Position numbers and translations under genes: made by a program
Assembly: GCA_014529385.2 (NCBI GenBank)
Contig: CM043960.1
Location: 24,714,896-24,778,895 of the forward strand
Length of the DNA stretch: 64,000 bases
Direction: 5' to 3'
Source: Adiantum capillus-veneris
Taxonomy: Eukaryota; Streptophyta; Polypodiopsida; Polypodiales; Pteridaceae
In this document: positions 33,491 to 44,815 of the stretch, one piece after another
Layout of the letters: every line of letters begins with the position of its first letter
How positions within the stretch are numbered: position 1 is the stretch's first letter
Notes under the pieces: generated by a model
Database searches by the model: none
Seen by the model: the letters and a program-made list of their open reading frames with translations, nothing else
What the model was told of the DNA's origin: nothing

Positions 33491-34989
33491 TTGAAAAATG
33501 AGTCCAATGCACCGGCACACTCTGTGCCTTTGGATCTTGGTAGTCCAACTATTGTCCATAATGTAGGTACCTCCGAGGCTACAATAATGATTCCTAAGCC
33601 CTTAGACCATCCTGCAACTTTTAGCAAGGATGTGCAAGGACATATCTTAAAGGAGGTCGTTGAGGGTTTCATAGAAAAGAGATCTCAAGACCCTCCATGT
33701 ATACCGCTCTATAGATTGATGGAGAATGAGGCCATAACACCAGGTACTGAGGGCCTTGTTATAAGATTTGAGACCTCAAGATATAGTGTTTTAGGAGCAC
33801 CCTTCATTGTCTCCTTTAAAAATCATGGGCATGATGAGCAACAAATAATAAACAATAAAAAAATAGAATGGAGTCCAACTTGGAGAGAGATTAATGAGGA
33901 GTTTGAGAGGACCTTGTCTCTACAATGGGAAGATCATCTTGGCAAAAAATTCTATGTTTGGGATAGCAACCACTGCTTAAAAACTTGGATGAGCACGATC
34001 AGCTCACGTAAGTCTTTCCTTTGTAAAGCTCATTGAAGTTCTTAATTATGGTAATTCTATCTAATGCTGCTCTTTATTGTTTAAAGTACTCAATGATAAA
34101 ATGGAGACATTGCTTTGTCAAGTGTCAATTTGTAAATGTACATGTAGAAGCAGAGGGAGAGATCTTGCTTGCTCTAAGAACTCAAAATGAGTGAGTGATT
34201 ATTGTCTTTTTATAGTGGTAGAGCTTGTTTCTCTTATGTTTTAATTATTTGGGTTTGTATGCTTGTGAAGAATTGGTTGCACAACCATTTGCACCAACTT
34301 TGGTCAAGAGCTTTATCTGCTTGCTATAGCTAGCAAAGAATCTCTTTTAAAAGACTTTCTAAGGGATTGGTTGCATTGGATAGAGGTAGAATTGGTTTGT
34401 GAGAGAAAGACATCTAAGGGTACATGGTATAATTCACCGGCCATTCATTTAGCAATGCTTGTTTGGAAGGTTAGTATAATATTAAGTTGTCTTGGTTCTC
34501 ACTTGTTTACTCTTCTTTGTTGTGTCTTGAATATCAATTTTATATTCTCTTTCTATTACGATGTTACCTTACTTGTAGGAAGAGTTTGATGCTTTTATAT
34601 TGAAAGAGATTGTGGACATAAATGACGCTTCTTTGTCTGCACAAGAAAAGGGAGCACTTGCTAAAAGTAGAAGTGAAAAGATTTTAGAGAGAGGGCGTAC
34701 AAAGTAAGTATATTTTCTTAAATTCCTCACCTACATGCACCATATGGAGATGATTAGATTGATATCTTGCAAACTATATTAAGAACTTTAATTTTTGTCT
34801 TTATAAAGAACCAACACTCTACACATGCTTCCTCAGGCACTAAACACACACTCACACATTTAGAGGCATTCAAGTGGCTACATGCACATGACCACATTGA
34901 TACCTTAATAAGTGCATAAATCATAACACATGAGGAGTTTTGATTGAACTTTGAAATGATTCTATTCACCACGCACCATAGATATACCA

Positions 34990-35028
<39 letters not shown>

Positions 35029-37570
35029 TTAGATGAATCTATGAGGTCACATGGACAAGCATACATGAAAACCTTTCTACCTTTTATATACACTAAAGTT
35101 CCTAAACTGGTTTGAAAAACCAAATCTTGCTTTGTAATACACATTTGTTTTCTTGTGTGAAGATGTTGTCAATTGAAAATCTTGCAAATGGGGACCCTGT
35201 GGATTCTATTCTCTTTTGTTCAACTATAGTTGGTGGGTAAAAGGAAAGATAAAGGATAGAATTTTACTCATCAACAAACGCAAAAAATTACACTACAATG
35301 GTAAGAAAAGTTTTGAGTTTGCGGAATCATTTTATAAATTTATAAAAGACACTTACTAGATTTCATTGTATATTGACACTACGCAACGAGATATTTTGCA
35401 ATCTATCTTGACATACAAAATAAATGATCCTATTAGAGAACGGTACCTTAGTGCTCAAAAGTTTAAGATGCATTTGAGAAACCAATGGTACATGGGAAAT
35501 TTATTAAAGCAATGCAAAAAGCTAAAGGAAAAATTCATAGTGAACCTTCCTGAGGGCTTTGAAAGTTGGTACTCTCATCAAAAGAGAGAACATTTGGACT
35601 TGGCTTTTCGTGAGCTATGGGGAAAATTGATCACCAGAGAAGCAGATGATAAGATTTTGGAGCTCTTGGAATCCTCTAGGAGGCTTCTTTATAGGTGATG
35701 AATGTTGATTATATGATATTGTATTTGTCTTGTGTAGTTCTAAGGACCTAATTCTTTTTTACTCAAACTTTTTGGTTGTGTCACTCATAAAAATTAGATG
35801 GTTGGTGAAAGTCTTTGATGAGCACTCTTTATAGTTTATGCCAAAAAGGGTGGAGGATTGGAAAGATCTTTAAGGGGGTGACTCTATTTCCGACTTGAAT
35901 GGTTGATAGAGGAGTCAATGACTGGGAGAAAGATCATTGCCCTTGGTGGTGGCTTGATTATCCACTTGGTTTTTATCCAATATTGAAGCAATTTTGTTTA
36001 ATGGTACATCTCTTTTCACTTATTAAATAAGAGGTCATTCAATTAGTAGAGTGTTTAGTTGTCAATCATTATTGTGTTTTGTAGAGCAAACCAATGTTTC
36101 TATAGTGGTAGCCACCATGGATGAGGTTGAATCCACCTCCAATAAAGGGGAATATTCTAAGAAAGAAAACTCCTCTAAAGGTGGAACTTCCACACTCATG
36201 AAAGGGAAGCCAATTCTTGAGCCTTCAGTGGGGTCCTCAATGAAGAAAGGCTTGAGTGCGACATTCCATTGTTTCAAAGAAGTCCCAACAAGCACTCACA
36301 AAGACCTCATTGGAAGTGAACGATGGGTATAAAGTAGAAGGCACTTTTGCTATGCCTAAGAGAATTTTTAACATTTCACACGTATAACCAATGCTTTTCT
36401 CTATGATTTTCAATTAGATGATCCAATTTCAAGGAGTGACACCACAATTCACGCAATATGCATTCATCTATGCAAAATCTCTCATGTTGATGAGTCAAGG
36501 TATGTGTATCAATGGTCCTTTTGTATACCTTTAGCTACATAAATGCTTGCACAAACAATAATTCCAAGGATGATACCACTGTTCCATTTTAGGATTTTTT
36601 AATGTTTGCGGGGGTTAGACATTAATGATTTAACATTGGAGGTGAGGAGAGTCACCTTGTTGCTTCCTTCATGTTTTGTGATTTTCCTAGTGGATATTTT
36701 GTGGAGAGCTTTAATTTTGATGTGTTATGTACTTGTTAACATTGTCTCTTCACATCAATAGTTGCTGTTTTAGCTAGTTTGAACCATTCAAGAGTTCTTT
36801 CTACTGCCACATATTTAGCATCATTGATACTTGCAAAACAATGGTGGTACATTACTCTATGTTCTATTGATAAATTTGGGGTAATAAGTAAGCATGCTGA
36901 AATGGTTGGCTTCAAATACTACCAAACAATAATTTTAATTATACCTCAGGGGTACAAGCATAAGAGCACTAGGAAAAGGGTAGGACTTATAATAAGAAGT
37001 TTGAGAACCCATGGGTTTTCTAGGGTTGCATATTGACCTTTTGTTTTTTAGATGGAGGTTTTACTCTTAGGCATGTTCTACCACAAGGGCAACTTTCCTA
37101 TCTATGATAGAAAGGATGGTGAGACTTTTGAAAAGCATTCATTTGATGCGCGGGGACATTGGTAGAGAGAGAATATGGAACATTTATTGATAAGGGAAAA
37201 TTGGGAGGGATTGCAAAACATACCTTTGAGTTCTTTAAGTACGATTCATAAATTTTAGTTTTTAATAATATGTACATGATGAATACATTGATTTAACTTT
37301 TTTGATATCTTTTACAATTGACTAGTCTTGACATTTTCTAAAGATCACGCTTCAATGATTGACCTATTTGCTGATTTCAGTGAATTGGGAGTTGCTTGTG
37401 CTAAGATTCAATGCCATTGCTTATATTTAGAGAAAGAAACAACGTTTTTTGAGTGTCACTTTAAATGCTATTGAGAGGTTCCACTAGCTTGTACCCCTAT
37501 TATGCAGGAGACAAGAGTCCCCCATTCTACTATTGAGGATCCTGGTCTTAGCAATAATTTGTTTTAGTTC
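33491..37570 (+). pseudogene. Multi-exon pseudogene, 3' half like a beta-class amino DNA methyltransferase
   Basis: Open segments joined by good splice signals form one gene model. Exon a is 33491-34007 (donor GTAAGT). Exon b, about 34087-34190, is Cys-rich (CKCTC). Exon c is 34271-34469 (donor GTTAGT), d is 34579-34703 (acceptor TTGTAG, donor GTAAGT), e is 35230-35694, a piece near 35890-35990 reads DHCPWWWLDYPLGFYP, f is 36085-36328, g is 36418-36499 (donor GTATGT), h runs from 36640 or 36762 to 37036, i from 37052 and j from 37326. Phases agree at c/d (0), d/e (2) and g/h (1). Exons h to j resemble an N4/N6 methyltransferase: DFPSG where DPPY is expected (36680-36694), LASLILAKQWWYITLCSID, EMVGFKYYQTIILIIPQG, and DLFADFSELGVACAK (37361-37405) where D-FAGSGTT is expected, then CLYLEKE. 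IV-before-I order marks the beta class. Stops at 35357, 36737, in exon i and at 37472, plus degraded catalytic motifs, mean no active enzyme. Confidence 0.55.
34991..35025. repeat. (CT)n microsatellite inside an intron
   Basis: About 34 bases of CT, lying in the d/e intron (34704-35229) of the methyltransferase-like pseudogene. Confidence 0.97.
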
Positions 37571-38948
37571 CATCTAACTCTTTCCTTACTTTTATTTGTT
37601 TCAATTCATTTTGAAAGCATAATATATTTCCAACTTGTATAAGTGCAATAGGCTTCTATATGATGTACTTGCTCAATGCTTTTATTATGTTTGAATTGCA
37701 ACACTGCTTGCATCTTTAATCACTCACATTGTGGTATCCACCCATTGAAAAAACCTTAAAAATGAGTGAAATTAGTTTATCACTAGATGTAAAAGGATAT
37801 TGTGTTTCTCTCTCCTGTAAAAATCTTTGTGTTAAAATACTTTCAATAAAGGATAGAAAAATTGAGCTTTCTTTCTCTAGCCACACACTACTTAATTTGG
37901 TAGACTCTCTTAAAACTAGGTTTCCCTCTCTTTAAGTTTGGGCTTAAAGAGTGTAAATCAAAATGTTACTAATATTGGGATTAATCCTTATCAGACAAAG
38001 AGAAGAAGCCCTGTAGAGCACTTCTCCAAAAAGCTCGATATTTTTATCAGTTTCTAAAAAAAAACTCTATAGGTTTTCAAAAATCTCTATATGAAAGGCT
38101 TCCTACATAATCAAACTCAGTTATTGCGGGATATCCTCACCCCACAAGATAACCACTATTAAATAGGAGATCACATTGGGTTTACTAACTAGGTATAAAC
38201 CAAAATTCAAGATATGGATTGGGTATTTGTTTGTGAATACACGATATAGTTTGGGACTGACTAACGGCTATAATGAAGTGGGATAGGACACCTCTCCATG
38301 CAATGGGTTGCAAGAGCAAGATGATACATGAAAATAACTTGGGACATAGAGGGTAACTCAATTGGGCTAACCAATTAGGCATTTACTATGCTTGTAATTT
38401 CGAATGGGTATATTTCAAAAAGGTCAAGAAATTTGTGCTAAGTCATATATAAATGAGCCACCCCAAGAAACTTTATATACTATGACTTGCCTTAACATAA
38501 ATGATGTTTGTCTAAGAGGTGGACTCGTCATCCTAGAGGAACAACTTGTAGCTTGTATTCCTTTATGGGGGAAGATCAAAAGATATAAAACCACTTTAAT
38601 TTGAAAAGAATAACTATCAAGAGGGATCCCTCTCTTGCCTCACTCAATGAGGTATGGGGAGATATCTTACAAAGAGAAAAAGAGAGGCCACACTTATTAT
38701 GTTGATTTGTCCACGAGCCAGTGTGGCAATTATTAAGGAAGCTTTCAGAGAGATAAATTTATTGTGTGCACACTGAGATACGACATTAGTTTTGCTCAAG
38801 GGTATTATTGAGAAAGTAGCAAACAATCAAGTCCCTCGAAACGTTTGATGGCTTCACCTACAATAATGTTAAGTGCTACATATTACATTGTAATCTATTC
38901 AAGTAATTTAGTTTTATCTTGAGCATAGATGAACATTTTGAGAGAGTA
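37571..38948. other. Intergenic, no recognised gene
   Basis: Holds the right-hand boundary of the candidate 12-kb element (38028-38134). At 38120-38155 GTTATTGCGGG is followed by CCCCACAAGATAAC, an imperfect inverted pair. Open frames are below 70 codons. Confidence 0.5.
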
Positions 38949-39159
38949 TGTTGGGTGAGCTTTGTCTCAGTATTGTCCAGTGAGTGTGAACGCTATGTAA
39001 GCTTATATACGGCATTAAAAGCCTCAATGAAACTTTCTTTTCATTTTTGTCCACTCGTGCAACCTTATCTCCTATCTCTCTCATTATCTTTTGCTGCACG
39101 TTCATCCCTGGCCACGATGAAGCTTCGTCTTCACCATCCATAGGAGCATTCTTCCCACA
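38949..39159 (+). repeat. Copia-type LTR, 211 bp, plus orientation
   Basis: Starts TGTTGGGTGAGC, holds a TATA-like TATATACGG (about 39004) and ends TTCTTCCCACA. One base later TGGTTTCAGAG (39161) resembles the initiator tRNA-Met primer site (TGGTATCAGAGC), so this is a 5' LTR. The rest of that element is absent. Confidence 0.78.
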
Positions 39160-39428
39160 CTGGTTTCAGAGAAATATCTCATAAGAACTCTAATTAGAGT
39201 CATGGAACAACCCTTTGAAGTGTTTTTCTACCTTTTGATTGCACACTAAAATAAATTTCTAAAGTATAATGTGTGAGAAAAATAGTAAAAGAAAAGAGAA
39301 GGAGCGAAACAAGGAATAAAGATAAAGGAGAGAAGTGCATGCATTAGACAGAAGAGACTAAAGAAAAAAAATGTCCAAGAAATGTAGGTAAAGGATTTTA
39401 TTTCACATGGATGCTTGGAAATTCATTT

Positions 39429-39639
39429 TGTAGGGAGAAGACACGTATGGAGGGTGAAGACAAAGCTTCGCCATGGCTAGGGATGAAGGTGCAGTAGAAG
39501 AGAACGAGAGAGATAGGAGTTAAGGTTGTACGAGTGAACACAAATGAAAAGAGAGTTTCATTTAGGATTTTAATGCCTTGTATAAGCTTACATAGCGTTC
39601 ACATTCACTGGACATTAGTGAGACAAAGCTCACCCAACA
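39429..39639 (-). repeat. Copia-type LTR, 211 bp, minus orientation
   Basis: This is the reverse complement of 38949-39159 at family level, with exactly the same length. It starts (minus) TGTTGGGTGAGC at 39639 and ends at the complement of TGTAGGGAGAAG (39429). Directly upstream on the minus strand is CCTCAAGGGGAGGAT, a polypurine tract, so this is a 3' LTR. Confidence 0.8.
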
Positions 39640-40030
39640 ATCCTCCCCTTGAGGTTTGTAGCACTCACACAATAGCCTCCCTTCAAACATAAAAAAGAAT
39701 AGAGGTACACAATTTTGTCTCCCCTTAACACATGGGGTATAGACACACAAACCATCCTTGGAACAAAGTAGGGTATGGAACACAAGATCCCCCAAACACA
39801 AGGTGAGATCACACAAATCCTCCCCTACAACACAATTGTAGGTTGGCAAATAGAGGCCTTCCCTACATACACAAGGATAAGCGCATATGTCTCCCAGACA
39901 CAAGGTGAGACACACATGCTTCCGTACACAAATGAGGATTTTGGAGGCACACAACTTGAGTGCACACAATGGTTAGGTCTTACCTCTACCTGAAGATGCT
40001 AGGGCAGCGTCTAAACCCGCACATAAGTGG
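39640..40030 (-). mobile_element. 3' internal end of the minus-strand copia element
   Basis: The sequence beside the polypurine tract contains several further CCTCCCC/CCTCCC blocks among ACACAA-rich text. A 135-codon minus frame (39969-39562) is Cys-rich (CLGD, CVRKHVC) and runs on into the LTR. It matches no known domain and looks like a translated 3' untranslated region. Confidence 0.45.
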
Positions 40031-41933
40031 GTAGGGAGTACACAAGGGAAGGTCTTACTAATTTTCATACTACAATAATGCAAATCATGGTGTTGATGAC
40101 ATACAAAACCATACTAAATCTATGACATAGAACAAAAAAACAAGCTTTTGAACTATGCATATGTTGATGTTGTGGTAAGTTGAAGCAAACCTTTGATTTT
40201 GGTGCTCGAAACAAACCATTTGAAGAGACACTACTGGCTTTCTTTCCTCAAGAAAGAGTCGACACCTCACTCTGCCTCCACTTTAAGCTTCGATAGAGTT
40301 GGTAACCATTTCTTCAAAATGGAACTCCGACGCTTTTGTTTATTTGCAACTTGCTTTTCATGCATACGATTCTTGTCCATGTAGGACGACATTTTGAGAA
40401 GCCCTTGGCTGGTTCACATGCACCACAAATGGTCTTTTAAGATGCCCCACTTGTCAACTGCCACTACTGTATACTATTTAGAGGCTAAGCGTGCCTAACA
40501 CCAACCTTTGCATTTTGAAATGCTAGCAAAAGTACACATGCAAAAAACACCAATGCCTTGTACTAATGTCGACAAGATCTGCAATAATAATAGCATCTTA
40601 TAACGCTAGTATAATGTAGTAGTGAAGCTTTGTCGCTTACAAGGGAACCAGTGGCTAGCAGTACTAGCAGCGTTTTGATATGCTGCAAAAAATTGCCCAC
40701 TATCACAACTGTGTGCATCACAAAAAGTCCTTTGTTTGTCCATAGCTATTGCTGTCTACGCCTACCTACAAGTACCTTGTAAAATGAAATTAATTTCTCC
40801 TATCACATAGCATGCTACACAAGAGAATGGAAAGATGAAATATGTCTTGTGCTTGGTTAGTAGATGAGGTGATTGAATCGAGTGGCAATCTACATCCTTC
40901 TACCTACCACTTTCGTTTATAAAGTGAGAATTTTATCTTTGCCTAAAAAGGTTTAGCTTTGAGCTTGCATATGAAGGCATATTTCATTCTCCTAAAATGT
41001 TTTAGTTTTGAAGTATAGGATCACTCGAATGTTATTTCATTTGGATCATATTGGACAAAATTGAGTCCAATGCACAATTGTTTTTGTACAAACACATCCC
41101 AAATGAAAGCCAATCGTCTTTGAAAGAAATGTTCTTTTGTGTATAAGTAGTATCTTAATATAACAACAACACACACAGTCACCCCATATGAAGTGAAATT
41201 CATTAGCATTATCTAGCTAATAAGTTTTTTAGTTTGATGTGAGGAAGTATGTGGTTATGAGTTTGGACAAAAACAAAATCTATATAAATGATCTAAAGAT
41301 GAACGAAAGGTCAAAAGCTAATAGAAAATCAAAAGCATACTGCACAACTATATAAGGAAGTTTATCAAATGTATTGTATACTGTTTTGAACTTTTAATTC
41401 TCATTTTATCCTTATTTCTTATGTACATGTATTTCTTTTAAAAACTTTGAGTGCACGAATCGCGATGCTAAACAAGGGAATTTGTTGATTTTTTCCCCTT
41501 TTTTGATTCAAAGGTAGGAATACCCAAAATGTCCATAAAAAAACTCTTGGGACATACACTCTTCCAATAAATATCCATGAAGGGTAAGAGCTATTCATTA
41601 CTTGCAAATTTGAGTATTTTGCTGAGTAACATCCAAAATACACCTTCAAACAAGCTTGTACTTGAAAACTATAGAGAGGATAAAATGACGCATAAAATCA
41701 ACCACACACCCCTAGCCATAAGAAATTGAGGACTCAAAACTGGCTCGTGCTACTTTTCAATTTGCTGTTAGAAACAACACAAACAAGAAACTAAAGTGCT
41801 TCGTTAGCCTGCATGATTGCAAGTGGATAACAAACTGGTTGAATGATACAAGCCTTCAAGGCGATTGCAATGAGAGAGAGAGCTTCTTTTGGTAGTTGCA
41901 TGTGTATGGAAATGAATTGAGAGTAAGGGCTCT
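40031..41933. other. Intergenic, no recognised gene
   Basis: Only short open frames (76 codons at most). No terminal repeats seen. Confidence 0.5.
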
Positions 41934-42009
41934 ATTGTAATTACTATTTTCTTCTCATCGAAGCATTGAACAAGAGTATACATCAATAAACAAGAACATA
42001 GAAGTGAAA

Positions 42010-42051
<42 letters not shown>

Positions 42052-42201
42052 TGCGTGCACTTATTATTTGTTTTCCAGAAATCTTGTTACCCTAAGTGAG
42101 TAGAACTCACTCATACATACAAGATTGTATTTACTATTTTGTTCTCGTGGAAGCACTGAACAAGAGTATACATCCGTAAATAAGAACGTAGAAATGAAAG
42201 C

Positions 42202-42242
<41 letters not shown>

Positions 42243-42358
42243 GAAATGAAATGTTATATTAACGTCTTCAAAAGGCCAAAATGACCTATGAGAGAGAGAG
42301 AGAGAGCTTATTATTTGTTTTGCACAAATCTTGTTACCCTAAGTGAGTATAAGTCACT
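41934..42358. repeat. Tandem duplication, about 190-bp period, each copy with its own microsatellite
   Basis: Copy 1 (41934-42112) and copy 2 (42124-42358) share ATTGTA-TTACTATTTT, GAACAAGAGTATACATC, AAGAAC-TAGAA-TGAAAGCT and CTTATTATTTGTTTT to AATCTTGTTACCCTAAGTGA. The microsatellite between the halves is (GA)19 in copy 1 (42013-42049) and (TG)8(GA)11 plus a second (GA)n (42292-42306) in copy 2. An extra insert in copy 2 (42241-42290) mentions neither. Confidence 0.93.
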
Positions 42359-43440
42359 GAAACGATTTGATGTAGAGAGTATGCAAAAAAATGTTGATGA
42401 ATTAAGAACGGAACTAAGCAAGAGAGAGAGAGAGAGTTGGGAAGACCTTGAAATGTAGCAAGCAATGATTGCTTTACTATGCACTTGAGTTCTCACAAGC
42501 GGAGCACTGCACCCATTGCGTTTGTATTTGTGTAGCCTCTAAGCTGGATACCAGTATACTGCTAGCAAACATTGCAATCGATGTCTCGTCTGGAGCTCGA
42601 GTACAATCAAAAGAGGCACTTGTTTGGATGAAAACTATACCACAAACAAAGCATATGCTTAAAGATCTAAATATAGCTACAACGTTCGAACTCCATTAGT
42701 AGACTATATCGACAATATCAATCCATGATTGTGCGCACGGTAGAAATTTGGCCTTCTTCTCGATTGAAGTGCAATATCTTGCTTTTGATCTGCTGAGGTG
42801 TATCCTACGCTTTCGGTGATGATCCATTCAAGGCTTAAGTCGGACTCAATCTGTATGATTCAATGCATGAGAACCTTGTGATATTTACTTACTAGTCACG
42901 TCCAAGCAACGAACAATGCAAGCGTTTGAAACAACCATGTACCTGGTGCTGGATTGTGCTGTTGTGGGTTTTCGAGCTGGGAAGAGACAAGAGAGAGCTG
43001 ATTTTCCCAATGTCCCTTGCAAAGAATAAGTACGAAGCGTTAAAAAAGTAATAGCACAATGTTGAAGGTTCTGAGAGTAATCTCATTATTTGTATGTGTT
43101 CTTTCATTCTTATGCTATAGAAAAAAATAAGAATGTGCTAGTGTCCTTGCACGAGGGAGTTTGCACAATCCTCCCTAATTTTTATAATACGAGGGAACGT
43201 GCCATTCCCACGGCAGCATGCAATTTTCGGTGTGTTCTTTTTACTGTGCTCTCAGCATTCAAGACTAAAATGTGGCACTTCTTACTCACCGCACACTGTA
43301 ATATGTCACCGTTGCAAATGTAGAGGAGATGAGTCCAAGCTTCTCTTGATCTGTCTGCAATGAAACACGAGAGAGTTAAGATTGTCAGAGGTTTGAATGG
43401 AATGCATGAAGAACAGTGGAATAAAAAGCTGAATTACAAT
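42359..43440. other. Intergenic, no recognised gene
   Basis: A further (GA)n lies at 42421-42435. Open frames of about 76 codons (42469-42699, 43090-43323) are unrecognised. Confidence 0.5.
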
Positions 43441-43442
43441 AT

Positions 43443-44046
43443 TTAGTGGACTCCAAGAGGCGAAATTTTAGGCAGAAGCTCCTCAAGCAGTTTTTTTGCT
43501 TTCTCAAGCGCACCAAATTCGGCATACATATCGACAAAAGAACTGCCAAGCACAATATCTCTCAACAGCCGCTGGCTAGAAATCTCATCACATTCCAAGC
43601 GATGACATGCAACGAACTGTTGCAAATTGTGACGCTCTGCTGCAATGATGGGAGGATTTGCAGATCATGGAGAACTTTAATAACTCTAATGGGGAATGTC
43701 CCCGCGGCGGAGACTCTTTGATATGAAGCACCTCCCGGGCTGATTTGATGCACCTTTGAATCCTTCTCGATGGGGGATTGCCGATGGCCACGGATGGCTG
43801 GAATGTGCACCCGATGCGAGAGGAATGAAGGACTTAAAATGCAGATCTTGGCGTCGCTGATGATGGATAGTAATCGAGCAATCGATGTTCGCAAGGAAAT
43901 GGCCGAGGGGAAGCCCAATAGGCTAACGAAGCACCAGACTGCAACAGGATGATTGCGAAAGCAGTTACGAGCCGTTCCGTCGACGGGGAATGGGCTGAAA
44001 ACTGAGATCGCTGGCTGATCTGCCTGCAGGCTAAGAGAATAGGCAA
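43443..44046 (-). pseudogene. PPR-protein pseudogene, 5' part
   Basis: Pentatricopeptide repeat proteins bind organelle RNA. A minus-strand frame starting at 44046 (MPILLACRQISQRSQF, Ser/Arg-rich and possibly a targeting peptide) is followed, after frameshifts, by a PPR-like segment at 43625-43450. It reads SQRLLRDIVLGSSFVDMYAE then FGALEKAKKLLEEL, matching the plant pattern of LL-KDVVLG-ALVDMYAKCGALEKAQ-V. Only about one and a half repeats can be recognised. The stretch 43779-43935 is repeated at 44617-44770. Confidence 0.6.
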
Positions 44047-44770
44047 ATTTGAAGAAAAAACACTAGGCTAATATGCTGAGCATTAGGGCTGATCTGCAGT
44101 AGCCAGCACAATGCGAGCGAGACGGTGAAAAAATGCTGGCTATGCTGATGCAAAAAACGTTGGGTAGCTACTCATTCTAACGCCCCTTCTCTACCTGAAA
44201 ACGCTAGGAGAGCATCCCATTTTTATACCGGCTGAAATCTGCTCCGAAAGTCAATCATGCAAAGATCCACATGGTCATACTCACGGAATTCCTCTGCTGA
44301 TGTATCAGAGAAGGTATCCTGACAAGTTGTTGTCCTTGCATTCTCGAAGAGCACTCCAAGAGACTCTGTATGGCGAGGAGCCCTCACTTCCTTGCCACAA
44401 CCATGCTAGGCATATCCCACAATCCACATACTCCAAGAGACGACATTTCTCACAAAAAGCTCATTAAAAAACTTTTTCTGCTTTTGCATTTGACATACAT
44501 ATCAAGAAAAGCCTTACCAAGAACAACATCTTTCTAACAGGTCATGACTAGCACTCTCATCATGTATTCTCTCAACCATGTCAGGATCTTTCGTAATGGC
44601 AGATGCTTTCAAGGTGCCGATCGCCACCGATGGCTGAAATGCGCATCCGATGCAAGAGGAATGAAGGACTCAAAATGCAGATCTTGGCGTTGCCAATGAT
44701 GGACAACAATCGAGCACTCAATGTCGGCATGGAAATGGCCGAGGAGAAGCCCAATGGACTACCGAAGCAC
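43779..44770. repeat. Duplicated segment (43779-43935 and 44617-44770)
   Basis: Both copies contain GAGGAATGAAGGACT-AAAATGCAGATCTTGGCGT and GAAATGGCCGAGGAGAAGCCCAAT-level matches in order. The divergence of roughly one base in eight indicates an old duplication of PPR-leader sequence. Confidence 0.88.
44340..44600 (-). pseudogene. PPR-protein fragment
   Basis: The minus strand reads DPDMVERIHDESASHDLL, then a broken KDVVLG-like piece, then FLMSFL- or ELFVRNVVSWS-like text. This is the standard MG-KIHDE...LL-KDVVLG...ELPVRNVVSW order of plant PPR genes. Frameshifts occur about every 20 codons. Confidence 0.55.
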
Positions 44771-44815
44771 ATACAGAGTCGCTCAACTACAAATGAAAAA
44801 GATGTTGTGCTTGTT

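Larger units (their letters stand above)
26020..38134. mobile_element. Candidate 12-kb DNA transposon (hypothesis)
   Basis: GTTATTGCGGGGTAT (26020-26034) and GTTATTGCGGGATAT (38120-38134) are direct repeats with 14 of 15 bases equal. Just inside, the left end carries TAGAGATTT, TATAGAGCTTTTT and AGAGCTTTTTTTGG (26056-26111). The reverse complement of the right end carries TAGAGATTT, TATAGAGTTTTTT and CGAGCTTTTTGG in the same order (38090-38028). Inverted ends flanked by a long direct repeat are the layout of a DNA transposon with a long target duplication, as in Mutator-like elements. The inverted ends are T-rich and only partly alike, which weakens the case. The interval would carry both multi-exon remnants, transcribed divergently. 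Confidence 0.3.
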
